A model generated the notes under the pieces. That model was not told the origin of the DNA, searched no databases, and saw only the letters and a list, made by a program, of their open reading frames with translations. From Oegoconia quadripuncta (taxonomy: Eukaryota > Arthropoda > Insecta > Lepidoptera > Autostichidae): DNA of 64,000 nt. Made by a program: the position numbers and the translations under genes. Shown one piece after another: positions 24,726-35,629 of the stretch. Location: the NCBI GenBank assembly GCA_949316235.1, contig OX438750.1, forward strand, positions 14,262,865-14,326,864, given 5' to 3'. The number at the start of each line of letters is the position of its first letter. Within the stretch, counting starts at the first letter, position 1.

Positions 24726-26348
24726 GTATACCGCTTCAATTTAGTTGCGACTTTAAGCATCTACGTTAGAGCTCAAATTCATAAGTTTCAATCATGTATT
24801 GTTTCACAAACTCACATGGTATTATGATAATAGACTCTATTGCGAAAGGAATTAGTATGTTTTGGGCTTGGGGAAATTTGTAAACTTTTTTGTGTAATAC
24901 TTTTTATCAATAAAAATCTAAATTACTTTATCTCAGCTTAGCATTTTTGTCATCACTTTTCTATGTCCTGAGATAATAATAATTTGGTATTAAACGACAC
25001 AACCGTTGGAATCAGCGCCAAAAGTCACTCTTCATGCATTACAAATAGGTAAGTAAGTAGGTACCTACCTACTCTGAGTCCACTTTGGGTAGCAATAACT
25101 GCTTTGTTTGTCTCTCATTATTGTGCTGCGTCCTCTCTTGGTAGTAGAAAGTCATTTATTACTGAATGAACTTTAAACCTTCCTGAGGTGGTAAATTAAC
25201 GATTTATAAAATATGATAAAGCCATGGACAGCGCCATCTATGTGATGTTGTGGAAGCTGACTTTAAAACTAATATTTATTACTTCTAGGCTTGTAACAAA
25301 CGTTTTGAAAATGGCTTTTCCTTTTTTCATTTAAATTACAAGTTTATTACGAACACAAAATAATTGCAACGAGAAACGTATACTACAGTTCTGTGGTTCC
25401 GCAATGGCTTCTTTTTTTTATAATTTCTTGGCCTGGCTGGTTACAATGTTGCCAGGTAAAATTTGAAAAAATCAAAACTTGACACCAAAATTCAGGAAAT
25501 TGAGATAAAGTCTGTAGACACAGAATAAATGAAAATGTCATATACTTCACTTTTATTTGTGTCTTTTTATTGTTATTTTATCGATATTATTTACACAGTA
25601 TAGCTGTCTGGCTACAAATGAAGTAATACATGCCATAATACCGGAAGAAAAATAATGTGTTACAGGCGGCTGACACTAAGCAAAGGTATTATTAGGATAT
25701 ATTTTTATTTATAAATTAACATCAAACTGAAAACATACATACATTGCGAGCAAACAAAAATTACTAAAACAGACTACCTAAGTTAGGTAACCCAACCAGC
25801 GTTACTATGTAAACTACTATAAAATGCTCTTACGTAAACACAGGAAAACAATTATCTTTCACAACACTTTCAGAAACTTTGAATATCGCTTTCGAATCGA
25901 ATCTAAATTCAAAAATAAACAAAACTCGAAGTCTGACCTTAGCAGTAATCTGCTGAGGTGAGGTGAGGTGAGGTGTCAGCAGTTATACGGGCGGGACGAG
26001 CGACTGGGACTGTAGTAGTTGAATGTAATCAATTTACCACAGATTCAGTCGCCTTCTTCCAAAGACCTACAAATTAGAGTAGCAACAAACTGTCATCGAA
26101 CGAGAAATATTGATGTACTTTAAGTTATGTTTAGTCATTACAATGAAAAATCGGGAGATTTATATAACATTCAGAAAACAAACTTTAAAAATCTGTTTTA
26201 TTCATTTATAAATTCTGTATTTCGGTGCACACATCCAAAATTGTGTATAATATATCTGAAAAATCCGTAGACCTGGCAACCCTGCTGGTTATGTTTACCG
26301 TCTTGTTTTAACACGAATGGTAGTTGGACTTCAGAATCCCCTTTTATC
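24726..26348. other. No gene; one short tandem repeat
   Basis: AT-rich; contains four tandem GAGGT units at about 25954-25975. No exon recognised. Confidence 0.45.
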
Positions 26349-26498
26349 GGCCCGTATTTCAGAATGTTGCTCAAGCGTAGATCTGGGCTTGAGGCTAGTT
26401 AGAAAGAGATGCCGTTATACAAATTACATCAAAACTGTCCCTTTTTAACTGTCCTCAAGCGGAGATCTATGCTTGAGTAACATTCTTAAATTAGGGCC
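26349..26498. mobile_element. Short MITE-like inverted repeat
   Basis: The ends are 'ggcccgtatttcagaatgtt' and 'gagtaacattcttaaattag' followed by ggcc, with inner arms around 'gctcaagc' and 'gcttgag'. The outer GGCCCGTAT recalls the MITE at 40677-41300. No clear target duplication was found. Confidence 0.45.
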
Positions 26499-26756
26499 TT
26501 AGAATAGGACTCAACTCCAAGCTCCGGGTAAAGTTCATTCAAGAAATGTTTATGGGCTTTAAAACTCGTGAGGCCTTATTCTTCTATACTTTAGTTAGTT
26601 ACCTATATACTACAAACAATGCTGAGTTAGTACTGAGGTTATACATCCAATTTTATGAAAGGCTTTCTGTATGTAATTTAGTAGATCAGAGAGTAGATCA
26701 CAGTGATCCAACTATTTTAAATAATATTAATAACATTATTGTTCTGTGTATCACAA

Positions 26757-26852
26757 ACGGGCCAGTACGCTCCACCCTCGGCCTCATCTTCACTTAACAT
26801 CATCTGTGAGATTGCGGTCAAGTGCTAAGCCGTTATGCATAAAAAAAAACCA
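26757..26852 (+). mobile_element. SINE family 2, 3' fragment
   Basis: Shares 'cctcatcttcacttaacatc' with the other family 2 copies and ends in an A-rich run. Confidence 0.6.
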
Positions 26853-27039
26853 TGACGTAACTTGCCCTTCCTAATAAGTCCATGGTCCTCATCGACTTGG
26901 ACTGGGTTTGACTTGGCAACATTACTGCTATTGACGAGGGAGCCAGAGCCGTAAAAATTAATAAAAAAAAAATAGGAGGGAGCGGGGGGGAAATCCTTTT
27001 AATAAAATGGGGAGACTATTTGACATTTGTTTGACACTG

Positions 27040-27156
27040 TCATTCATTCCATTGGTATTCAGTCGTCTTTGCTGCGACTTTTTCTTGCTTATTTCGATTT
27101 GTTATAAAATTACACACAGCTGATTCGCACAACATAATTTGGCTTTGAGCCTTTGC
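27040..27156 (+). promoter_or_regulatory. Probable start region and 5' UTR exon of the CCDC32/SPR locus
   Basis: An arthropod-type initiator-like 'ttcagtcg' lies at about 27058. A good splice donor 'ttgc|gtaagt' ends the putative untranslated exon at 27156. The acceptor 'ccattccacag' at 27411 is seven bases before the CCDC32 ATG. Both the start site and the UTR intron are inferred from motifs. Confidence 0.4.
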
Positions 27157-27417
27157 GTAAGTCAAATTGATAATAGTGATATTATACTAATCAAGTTCTT
27201 AAGCATAGCCCTTGACCGTATTGTCTGTCTCGCCTTCAACGTTTTTGCAAATAATTGTATTTTTCTTTATATCGTTTAAACACGTTCAAGCACACACCCC
27301 ACCTGCCGAGACGTTATTACAATAAAACTTTTATTGTGGTGTCGTGTTGCGTCCCTGAATGTGTTAATAAATAAGCTTTGCGTGTTATATTATACTTTCG
27401 CCATTCCACAGGATTTC

Positions 27418-28043
27418 ATGGATCCTTGGGGCAGCGAAATTGTAGAAGCCGCTGTAGTTGCCCCAAAATTCGAAGACAATTTCAAGCCATCTCCTGTAAT
27501 CGAGAAGCTATCGGATTCGGCAGAGTACATTGCAATTTTGGGTAGGTAAGGTTTATACATAGAATTCATTTGTAATCTATCCAATTTTTTTTGCATAATT
27601 ATAGAGGATATTTTTTATTTTTACTACTTTAAAACTATCAAGTATCAGTATCGTTTAAGAAGGACTGAGACGCAAAAAAGGACATATAAATTTATTTTGT
27701 GTCCCCTTATCAACATTCTGACCCATGTATAATATAGGTATGTAGATACGCATTATAAAGAGGACGAACCAGTTCAAATTTTATTGTAACTTGATACTAT
27801 TTGTATTGCATAGCTTTCCTTTCAACCACAATCTGTCCAATGTCCATTGTGGTTGTAAGATGATATATATAAAATCAAATTATCATTTCAGAGAGAAAAC
27901 TAAAAGCTATCCGAAACAAGAATAAAGTGGTTGACAATCTATCTGCGTACAGAGCAGACTGCATTGACCGGTTGATGAGAGAAGGCTGCGATCTTGATCC
28001 CGTAATTGGAGACACCGAGGGTGAAAAGCTGTTGCAGGAATAA
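27418..28043 (+). CDS. CCDC32: CCDC32-like protein (AP2 clathrin adaptor assembly factor)
   Basis: Two coding exons, 27418-27541 and 27892-28043, joined in phase 1 (donor G|GTAGGT, acceptor TTTCAG|AG), give 91 residues. The core 'DSAEYIAILERKLKAI' followed by 'YRADCIDRLMREG' parallels vertebrate CCDC32 ('DSEVYLASLEKKLRRI' and 'CWDRFLQE'). CCDC32 is a small cytosolic protein known to help assemble the AP2 adaptor for clathrin-mediated endocytosis. The insect protein is shorter than the roughly 185-residue human one. The start ATG follows an acceptor-like site by six bases; its context is weak at -3 (T), with G at +4. Its stop codon lies only 32 bases before the sepiapterin reductase start. Assignment rests on remembered family sequence and the core motif. 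Confidence 0.7.
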
Positions 28044-28075
28044 CCTAGTTAAACACCGTGAGATAGTAAGTAACC

Positions 28076-28879
28076 ATGGCATCATCATCATCTAATATTA
28101 ATTTGTCCGGAGCCTCTTATGTAGTCCTAACAGGAGCATCCCAAGGTATCGGAAGAGCGATTGCTGTTGAAGTATCAAAGCAGCTCGGGCCAAAGTCATT
28201 GATGTTATTATTGGCTCGCAACAAACAAGAACTCGCAAACACTGCAAGTCTTTGTCAATCTGCTAATGTGAAAGTCATATTTGAGTCAATGGACTTATCA
28301 AATGCGTCTGTCAAAGACATGAGCAGTGTCCTGAAGCACTCTTTAGAAGGGAAAAATGTGACAAATTTCTCTTCTTGTGTAATTTTCCACAATGTTGGCT
28401 CACTTGGCAACTTAGCCATCGAAACAGGTCGCATGGAGGATACAGAGGAGCTAAGACAATACTATGACCTGAATGTCTTTAATGTCATTTCCTTGAATAC
28501 TCAGTTCCTAAAGATTTGCCATGAAGTGGAAGATCGAGTGATAATAGTTAATATCACATCTCTTTGTGCAATTAAACCCATGGGTGGTATGGCATACTAT
28601 TGCAGTGGCAAGGCAGCCCGTGAAATGTATTTCAAAGTGCTTGCTGAAGAGAAAAAGCATATCAGAGTGCTTAACTACTCCCCAGGGCCAGTTGAAACGG
28701 CAATGATTGATTACGTTTTGGCTGAAGCTGTAAATGACAATTTGAAGGATGTGTTTACATCTTTCAAAAACCAGGGTACTTTGCTAAAGCCTGAGGTGAC
28801 GGCTAAGAAGTGTGTCAGAGTTCTGCAGTCAGGGAAGTTTAACCCGGGAGAGCACATTGACTATTTTGATGATGAATAG
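28076..28879 (+). CDS. Spr: Sepiapterin reductase
   Basis: A complete intronless 267-residue short-chain dehydrogenase. It is predicted to catalyse the NADPH-dependent last step of tetrahydrobiopterin synthesis, which feeds aromatic amino acid hydroxylases and insect pteridine pigments in the cytosol. Visible features: dinucleotide-binding TGASQGIG (19-26), 'ARN' (47-49) typical of NADPH preference, 'HNVGSLG' (105-111), catalytic Ser162 in 'NITSLCA', Tyr175 and Lys179 in 'YCSGKAAR', 'RVLNYSPGPVET' (197-208), and the C-terminal 'HIDYFD', whose Asp262 corresponds to the substrate-anchoring Asp of vertebrate SPR. Length matches the family (about 261). The start has an excellent context (aaccATGg). 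It sits 32 bases after the CCDC32 stop codon with no splice acceptor obvious in between, so both may share one mRNA. Poly(A) signals AATAAA lie near 28940. Confidence 0.96.
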   Translation: MASSSSNINLSGASYVVLTGASQGIGRAIAVEVSKQLGPKSLMLLLARNKQELANTASLCQSANVKVIFESMDLSNASVKDMSSVLKHSLEGKNVTNFSSCVIFHNVGSLGNLAIETGRMEDTEELRQYYDLNVFNVISLNTQFLKICHEVEDRVIIVNITSLCAIKPMGGMAYYCSGKAAREMYFKVLAEEKKHIRVLNYSPGPVETAMIDYVLAEAVNDNLKDVFTSFKNQGTLLKPEVTAKKCVRVLQSGKFNPGEHIDYFDDE

Positions 28880-28937
28880 ATAAACATACTATTACTTTCT
28901 ACATGTCGTAGCTTTCTTACTGATCACTCACTTTGCC

Positions 28938-28946
28938 AAAATAAAA
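28938..28946 (+). terminator. Poly(A) signal region of the SPR transcript
   Basis: AATAAA within 'aaaataaaatatagc', about 60 bases after the SPR stop codon. Other candidates further down (near 29320) could give longer 3' ends. Confidence 0.5.
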
Positions 28947-30243
28947 TATAGCTTAGTTGATTCTCGGCATATATCCTGTTTGGTATATATTTATGTACTT
29001 ATCAAAACATTTCTTAATTAGATGCAATCTAAGTCAACTTGAAACTGTTTTCTCAACTAACTTATCTAATAGGTAGATTATAATTTTCTTATGAAGTGGA
29101 ATTCATGATCATATTTTTTATTATGATAACAAAATTGTAGGCTTAAAAAAAAGGCCTAAGATATTTATTTACATTATGTTACATTTTCTTTTATAAATTT
29201 TATATGCACCTAATTAAGATATGTTGAACTGAATTATAGTTATCCATTATACATTCCATGTGTTATAGTGTTAACATAATATGTGTTAAAAAAGTTGTGT
29301 ATGAATGCAATTCATATTAACAATAAATGCTTGAATTAAAATGTATTTTCAATGTTACCCTAACCTTATATCAGTTATCTATCATTTATGTTTGTAAAAA
29401 TATGAGTTACATTCATAATTATGTTTTCTTCACCTCTAGTTAGATAGTGTATGGCCTTAACCTTATAGATCCAACTTTATTTAAAAAATATAATCAAGTT
29501 AGAACTTAAGACGCCTGTGGCACAAAGATACATGTATCACCTCTTCCCTTTTGTTTTCGAAAGTCATCAAAACTACTTTGGTATAATTTCATAAATAATG
29601 GCTTTAATAATTTATAATTATAAAATCAGTGAAACAACACTTGCTAGTAAAAAAATTAAAATAATAAATCGTTAGTGTATTTAAATGCGCATCACGGTTA
29701 ATCTACTGAATGGGTTATGGAATATTAATATTTAGGCGTTTGAAAAGAAAACACATTTTAATTTTGGAACCTTATTTACCATAAACTTGATGTGGTACTG
29801 TGGCCTATGACCGTGGTTTGCTACGGTTTCTTTGGACAAAAATGGACATTGTAGTTTATGCTTTCGGGTATACAAAGAGTACGGAGCTCATACAGCTAAG
29901 TCTATTTGTCCAGGCGGAAAATTAGTAACAAATGAGCCTTTATACTTTAAACTAGCCTCCATTTTCCGTACCAAAATTCATCCAAATTCGATCAGGCGTT
30001 ATATCAACAAACATTCAATCCGCATTTATGATATTAGTAGGGTAAAGGGTATATTATTCCTTACAGGATTGTATGAATAAACTTATTCACTAGTATACTA
30101 GCATTAGTAACTATTAGTGCCATTTGGTTTTTTTTTGCATAATGCATTAAATGTATGATTGATTACGAATGAGACCGAATATGGAATGTGAAAGAAAGGT
30201 GGCTATATTATGTCAAACTACCATGCTACTGAAATGAAAATAA
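28947..30243. other. No further gene recognised
   Basis: AT-rich. An 82-codon plus frame at 29832-30080 has two Cys-x-x-Cys-like spots but no family match and AT-biased codons; left unassigned. Confidence 0.4.
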
Positions 30244-30490
30244 TTTTTTTTTTTTTATATGAGAGGGCGGCAAACGAGCATGCGGGTCACCTGATGGAAA
30301 GCAATCACCGCCGCCCATGGACACCCATAACACCAAAAGGGTCACAGATGCGTTGCCGGCCTTAATCATTCATTCATGTAGGCAATACAATATGCACTTA
30401 TGAACGTCACTTGTTTTTTAAACTACCACTAGCTCGGAACGCGACCACTACTGAGAAGAGCTAGCGAGAAACTCAGAGGGTTTGGTCTTT
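30244..30490 (-). mobile_element. Retroposon 3' end with poly(A) tail
   Basis: On the plus strand it begins with poly(T), then 'gggtcacctgatggaaagca', 'accgccgcccatggacaccc' and 'gcgttgccggcc', the common 3' block of lepidopteran non-LTR elements and their SINEs. The orientation is minus because the poly(A) is on that strand. Confidence 0.7.
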
Positions 30491-30894
30491 TTTCAATCAT
30501 CTATCTACTTGGCGGCAGACTTACAACATGAAAAATGCCACTATCGTCACAGAGTACTAAAACTGTACTGGAAACCGAAACCAGCGACTTCCCGTTTTGT
30601 AACCATTATGCTGGTTTCCACCCACCAATAATAGGCCTATGTTATGTGGTTTAGAAAAGAAACCTCCATTTCTTCACGTCTTCGATAAGGGAGAATAGTG
30701 ACTGTGTAACGTAAAAATTAGTAGTTAATATTAATAAGGCTTGTCAATAGAAATGCCAACGCCTCCTTCATCCGCTAGGTGCACAAGCGACTGTACCTAA
30801 CGTCTGCCCACAGAGCAAATACTAAGAGGAGACGGTCTAAAACACGAACTAAATCTACCTACAAAGAGGATCTGTCTGCGACTGCAGTGTGTGC

Positions 30895-31106
30895 ATTTCA
30901 ATTGTGCAATGACGTCACGAAGGGCGCGGCCTATTCTGCTAGTCGGTTGCCGTCGCGTCGTACGTAGTTGTTTCGCGCACATTGAGCTCGATGCTTATGT
31001 TTTTTTTCGCAAATCTATGTCATTACTTCATTAAATATGAATTGTTGCATTTCGATATGTAAAAGTTATGCGAAGAAGTACTGTAAAGCCACCGATTCAG
31101 TCTCTT
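30895..31106 (+). promoter_or_regulatory. Possible promoter and short first exon
   Basis: A full CRE-type TGACGTCA at 30909-30916 sits in a CpG-rich patch up to about 30990. Downstream, a short ATG-initiated frame runs into the consensus donor 'cacac|gtaagtaa' near 31107. It could be the first exon of the gene at 35996, but the frame does not lead into that exon's coding frame, so it would be untranslated or unrelated. Confidence 0.25.
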
Positions 31107-31160
31107 TTCACACGTAAGTAATTTTATTGTCTATAGCTACTACATTTAGCACATCTTTAA

Positions 31161-31434
31161 CCACCTCCGTGGCTCAATGTAAACAACATAGGGTTTACGA
31201 ATCGGAGGTTGCGGGTTCAATCCCCAATGTGGTATATATTTAGTACTCGGGTTGATTGGTGGTAGTGCATTTTAAATGTCCGCCTGGTTAGCTACCATTA
31301 TCTTGTCTAAGTCTGCCGCCAAACAGCAATGTTAAGAGCATTGATGTGTTGCGGTTGTCAGAGATAAGGTAGCCAGTTCCGCCTCATCTTCACTTAACAT
31401 CAGGTGTGATTGAGGTCAAGTTATGCCTAAAAAA
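31161..31434 (+). mobile_element. SINE family 2, full length
   Basis: The tRNA-like head runs from 'cctccgtggctcaatgtaaa' to the B-box-like 'gcgggttcaatcccc'. The body follows with 'gtccgcctggttagctacca' and 'ctgccgccaaacagcaatgt', and it ends after 'cttaacatcaggtgtgattg'. It is the best reference copy in the window. Confidence 0.8.
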
Positions 31435-31439
31435 TTTCT

Positions 31440-31745
31440 AAGGATAAGTGGATAAACGTCTAATGGAAGGACGTATCGAGTTATCATTTACTGGACATGG
31501 ACAGAGCATGAACATTCATTTACATCTAACCGGAAGACGCAGCGTGGGCAGGCCCGCCACGAGGTGGACCGACGATTTGGTAAAGATCGCGGGATGCCGC
31601 TGGATACGGGCAGCGCAGGACCGATCGTTGTGAAGATCTTTGGGGGAGGCCTTCGTCCAGCAGTGGCCGTCTTTCGGTTGATATGATGAACGATAATAAT
31701 GTAGTAACTGTGTCATAACCCGATGGCAATCCGCGCTGCTCACGA
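31440..31745 (+). pseudogene. RTE-clade retrotransposon, 3' end
   Basis: The plus frame reads 'GRRSVGRPATRWTDDLVKIA', then 'GCRWIRAAQDRSL' and, in another frame, 'GEAFVQQW'. This is the conserved C-terminal block of lepidopteran RTE reverse transcriptase polyproteins (family pattern 'GRPPTRW.DD', 'A.DR..W..L.eay.QQW'). It ends with a 'gatatgatgaacgat' type tail. It is 5'-truncated and frameshifted. Confidence 0.8.
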
Positions 31746-31907
31746 CATTCGCATGGTGTGCTGAAGACGTAATGCCTTATACTCCGGTAATGTCGCTTGC
31801 GTTTCTCAGGAATGCATTGACGCTTGGCGGCAGAAATAGGCCAGCCAAACATTTGAGGGAGACTCCAGATGACTCTAACCTCTTACTAACGAGTAACTAC
31901 AATATAA

Positions 31908-32290
31908 CCGCGTCCGTGGCACACTGGTGTCGACTCGGATGTACACCAACTAAACTAAAACCAGTTTTGGAGTGGTGCCGTCGCATCGTAATGTTCCAGG
32001 GAGAAAGAGACAGTACTACTTTAAAACTGGTATTAGTTTAGTTGGTGTACATCCGAATCGACGCCAATGTCTACGACATAATGTTTACAAATCGGAGGTC
32101 GCGGGTTCGATCCCCAGCGGGGTACATACTCGGTTTGGTTGGTGGTAGGGCACTTTAATTGTCCGCCTGGCTAGCTACCACCATCTTATTTAAATCTGCC
32201 GCTAAGTAGCAATGTTAATAGCATTGTTGTGTCCCAGTTGTCACAGATAAGATAGCCGGGCCTCCAAATAAGATGGGGTTTATTATGGGA
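31908..32290 (+). mobile_element. SINE family 2 split by MITE M4
   Basis: The SINE head 'cgcgtccgtggcac' (to about 31922) resumes after the MITE at about 32068 with 'gtttacaaatcggaggtcgc' and 'gggttcgatccccagcgggg'. The body continues to about 32290. Confidence 0.7.
31926..32065. mobile_element. Palindromic MITE M4 inserted in a SINE
   Basis: A 140-bp element whose halves are near reverse complements: 'tgtacaccaactaaactaaa' faces 'tttagttggtgtacatccg'. The centre holds 'ccagggagaaagagacagta'. Same family as 33461-33600 and 36882-37177. Confidence 0.8.
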
Positions 32291-32299
32291 AAATAGTTT

Positions 32300-32560
32300 T
32301 AGAAGATTTTAGCATCTTCTACAACGCAATGAAGTGTACAGTGGTAACTTTAATTTAATATTGTAGGTTTTATAACTAAATACCTACATTATACCTAAAG
32401 CAAACTCCCGATCCGTTAGAAAATATTTTTTACAATATCACTGATAGGTACTCTGCCTATGTACAAAAAATCGGGGCCTTTAAGATTATAGGTAGATACA
32501 CCCGCTTATCTTGACTGACTAAACCAATTGATTCGTATATATGTGGTATAGGTAGGTACA
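32300..32560 (+). repeat. Dispersed repeat R6
   Basis: Blocks 'taggtactctgcctatgtac' and 'aaagattataggtagat' recur, diverged, at 37795-37935 and in reverse at 37180-37330. The class is unknown. Confidence 0.5.
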
Positions 32561-32664
32561 GTTAGCATAAAAATTATGTTAGCTGCGACAATGGTCAAAA
32601 ATATCTTGCTAGTTATTTAATAAAAATTTTACATAAAAAAATTACTATATTGGCCATGTTTTAT

Positions 32665-32790
32665 ACTGGCTTCTGCTCGCGACTTCGTCCGCGTGGATCT
32701 CAAAATAAAATATAAATTATCACTTGTATTAGATATACATTTATACGTTCCGGAAGAAATTCTCTAAACGATAGTGAAAATGTATCAATA
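32665..32790 (+). mobile_element. R5 fragment
   Basis: Starts with 'ggcttctgctcgcgacttcg' and 'tccgcgtgga', like the 5' part of the other R5 copies, and then diverges. Confidence 0.4.
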
Positions 32791-32819
32791 TCCGTTGCGT
32801 AGTTTAAGTTTAAGCACTA

Positions 32820-33222
32820 ATTACACTATTCTATTTGTAGGAAATCTAATTAGGAAACAGGATCGAAGTTAGAACAGTTTGATTCCGATTTAAGCGCTTA
32901 TTACACCATCCTAAATGCAGAGAGTAATTCGGCATACATTGCTGGTTGAAGTCAGGATATTCGAATTAACAGAACCAAGCCTCCCAGCAATGTATGCCGA
33001 ATTAGTCTCTGCATTTAAGATGGTGGTCCCGACCGCACTACTTCCATCCTAAATGCATAGAATAATTCGGTATACATTGCTGGGAGACCATGTTCTGTTA
33101 ATTCAAATAGCCTTACTTTAACCAGCAATGTATGCCGAATTAGTCTCTGCATTTAGGATGGTATAATAAACGTTTCATAATTGGAGTGTTCCTAATTAGA
33201 TTTCCCACAAATAGAGTGTAAT
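32820..33222. mobile_element. Palindromic MITE M1, long copy
   Basis: Terminal inverted repeats are 'attacactattctatttgta' and its complement ending 'aatagagtgtaat'. Internally, 'ccagcaatgtatgccgaatt' and its reverse occur several times, so the element is built from nested inverted subunits. 403 bp, noncoding. Confidence 0.75.
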
Positions 33223-33460
33223 CAAAAACACTTTATATTAAGTAGGTATTTAGAGACAGGAGAAACTCCAGCATTGTCAAAGCAAAATGATCTTTATTTT
33301 TAATGTTCCTTTAATATAACTTTGATTTAGTTTGTGATTCTTGTGGCACGGCGAGAAATATAAACGTGAAGGTGACCTCTATTATGTGATATGAAATGTC
33401 TTATCACCAAAATATTCATTGGTGACCTTTGATTTCGTAACTATAGTTAGGTACGGCAAT

Positions 33461-33600
33461 GGTGTAGATTCGGATGTACACCAACTAAACTAAAACCAGT
33501 TTTGGAGTGATGCCGTCGCATCATACTGTTCCAGGGAGAAAGAGACAGTACTACTCTAAAACTGGTTTTAGTTTAGTTGGTGTGCATCCGAATCGACACC
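33461..33600. mobile_element. Palindromic MITE M4
   Basis: 140 bp, same structure as 31926-32065. The flanking bases 'ggcaat' and 'attgcc' continue the palindrome a few positions beyond the usual end. Confidence 0.8.
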
Positions 33601-34558
33601 ATTGCCGTTGAAATCCAATATGGAGCATTCGCCAGCGGTTTGTGGTTCTAATAGGACCAACCCGTTTCATCCCGTGGGTCTCATAGAACCATAAGCAAGC
33701 ATAGACTAGTGATAGACAGCAGCGTCAATGAAACTATAAAAAACTTTGCCAAACCGCTTGCCTTGCTTGCTTGGAGATCAGGGAAAATCATCTCATGGAA
33801 AGAGATGCATGTTGCGGCATGAGAGAGGCTTATGTTCAGCATAAGATTGGATGTTAGACATGCAGGTAGTGTGCCTTCCTAAGGTCGAAAGACTAAATGT
33901 CAGGGAGCGGCTAGTTTAGGAAGGGCTGCCTATCGAACATTTTCGCTAATGTGCTTACTCGTATATAGGTTAGTTCACAGTGAAGTCGATTTTCAGTAAA
34001 GTGGCAGTATTTTCTGGAAGATTTTGGCAACCATTTAGCAAAGACTTTAGTAAGTACGAGATAGTTTTCATACAGAGATCACCATCCATCACTGACATGA
34101 AATACGAAATAGCCGTCCTCACACTCTCAGTGCGAAGAAGACATTTTATCCAACTGTCTCGCTTATTGTGAAGCGATTTCTATAATTCTTTGTTTCTTGG
34201 AAATAATATAACGCCAGGGTTGTCCCATATAAATTTGGTAAAAATCTGATGATGCAGTCCGGAGGTAGAGAACTTACTGACCCATTTTTGTTAAAGTATG
34301 TTTGACGTTAGAACAATACAAAAACTTATTACTAGCTTTTCTTGTAGAGCGTTTACCTAATATTTAACTTTTAGTAGGGGCGGCCATATCTGGTCGGGGT
34401 GTAGAATTTGTAAATGCTACTGCATTCAGGTTGTAACGACGACGCTCGCAACCCTACCCCACACCACAGAATAGTTACCTATCTTCTTCTATAACCCTGT
34501 CGTTCTAGGCTACTTCGTTGGCAATTCGGGAAAAACATGCTTGATTCGTTTTTGTATA
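33601..34558. other. No gene seen
   Basis: Contains 'gaccaacccgtttcatcccg' near 33657, a block like those at 37.98 and 63.14 kb that belongs to a dispersed repeat. No exon recognised. Confidence 0.4.
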
Positions 34559-35042
34559 GGGGCCGTCCATAAATTACGTCATCGATTTTTTCAGATTTTA
34601 GACCCCCCCCTATAATCATCCTATCGTCATTTCTTAATGACCCCCCCCCCCTTCTCCCAAAATTGACGTCATTACTAGTTTGACAAAATAAAACATTGCA
34701 GATTTGAGAAAAATAGGGTATTATATGATTAAAACATATATGTATGCTTAGATCTTTAAAACTACGCAACGGATTTTGATGCGGTTTTTTTAAATAGATG
34801 TTTATATGTATAATACATGTAAGTACCACGGGCGAAGCCGGGGCGGGCAGCTAGGATTTTATTAGGTGTGCTGGAAGAAATTTCTTTTTAGAAATAATCT
34901 TTTTGTATGTGAAAAATAAACTATAAATAAATAAATAAGAATGACGTCAAAACACCCCCCCATCTATCATTTACCGTCATCCGCGGACCAACCCCCCCCC
35001 CCCCCCCCCTAATTTAGAATGACGTAATATATGGACGGCCCC
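34559..35042. mobile_element. MITE with GGGGCCGTCC ends and C-runs
   Basis: Inverted ends are 'ggggccgtccataaattacg' and 'cgtaatatatggacggcccc'. It is flanked by the 3-bp duplication ATA (34556-34558, 35043-35045). Homopolymer C runs occur at about 34606, 34643, 34957 and 34993 (the last about 19 C), symmetrical about the centre. The interior 34720-34855 is a different repeat ('actacgcaacggattttgat', 'gggcgaagccggggcgggca'), probably a nested insertion. Confidence 0.75.
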
Positions 35043-35224
35043 ATAGCAATATATGGTGGATTATAAAAAAAAACCCCCTATTCTGTCTACCTTGTACGGC
35101 CGCACGACGACGACACTAAAAGCCGCCACTCGTCCGGCTTACACTGGTAGTGCTACGGTCATAAACCACTTTATAAAAAGAAACAAAAAATGTTGACCCC
35201 ATTGAACCTCTTATTTTATCTCCA

Positions 35225-35500
35225 TTGATTATTCCTTGTGAGCGTCGATGGCTCACTGGAGGAGACACAGAATCCCCAGGCAGGCGATGTACCACTAAGT
35301 TTTAAAATTTTAATTACTTATCCGACTGCTCTTAAACGGTGAAGGAAAACATCGTGAGGAAATCTACATGCCTGAGAAATTAAAAAGAAAATCGTAGGCA
35401 TGTGAAGTCCCCAACCCGCACTGGGCCAGCGTGGCGGACTATGGCCGATACTCCCTCAATATGAGGCAAGGTCTATATCCCTGCAGTGGGATGTTTAGAG
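35225..35500 (+). mobile_element. Dispersed retroposon-like repeat
   Basis: Blocks 'ggtgaaggaaaacatcgtga', 'aacccgcactgggccagcgt' and 'ggcggactatggcc' form a well-known lepidopteran repeat order. It ends near 'ccctgcagtgggatg'. Confidence 0.65.
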
Positions 35501-35629
35501 ACTGATAATGTGTGCCTACTCCTTGACCTGCCCTTGGCTTCTTGAATCCCTTGTTTTTATTTTCACATATTTCTCTTGACGACCGACAACAAAAAGAAAA
35601 CTGGTAGTTCACGTTATTATAGGAGCCTA

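Noticed and set aside
29832..30080. 82-codon frame after SPR
   Set aside because: AT-biased codons, no family resemblance and no linked exon.
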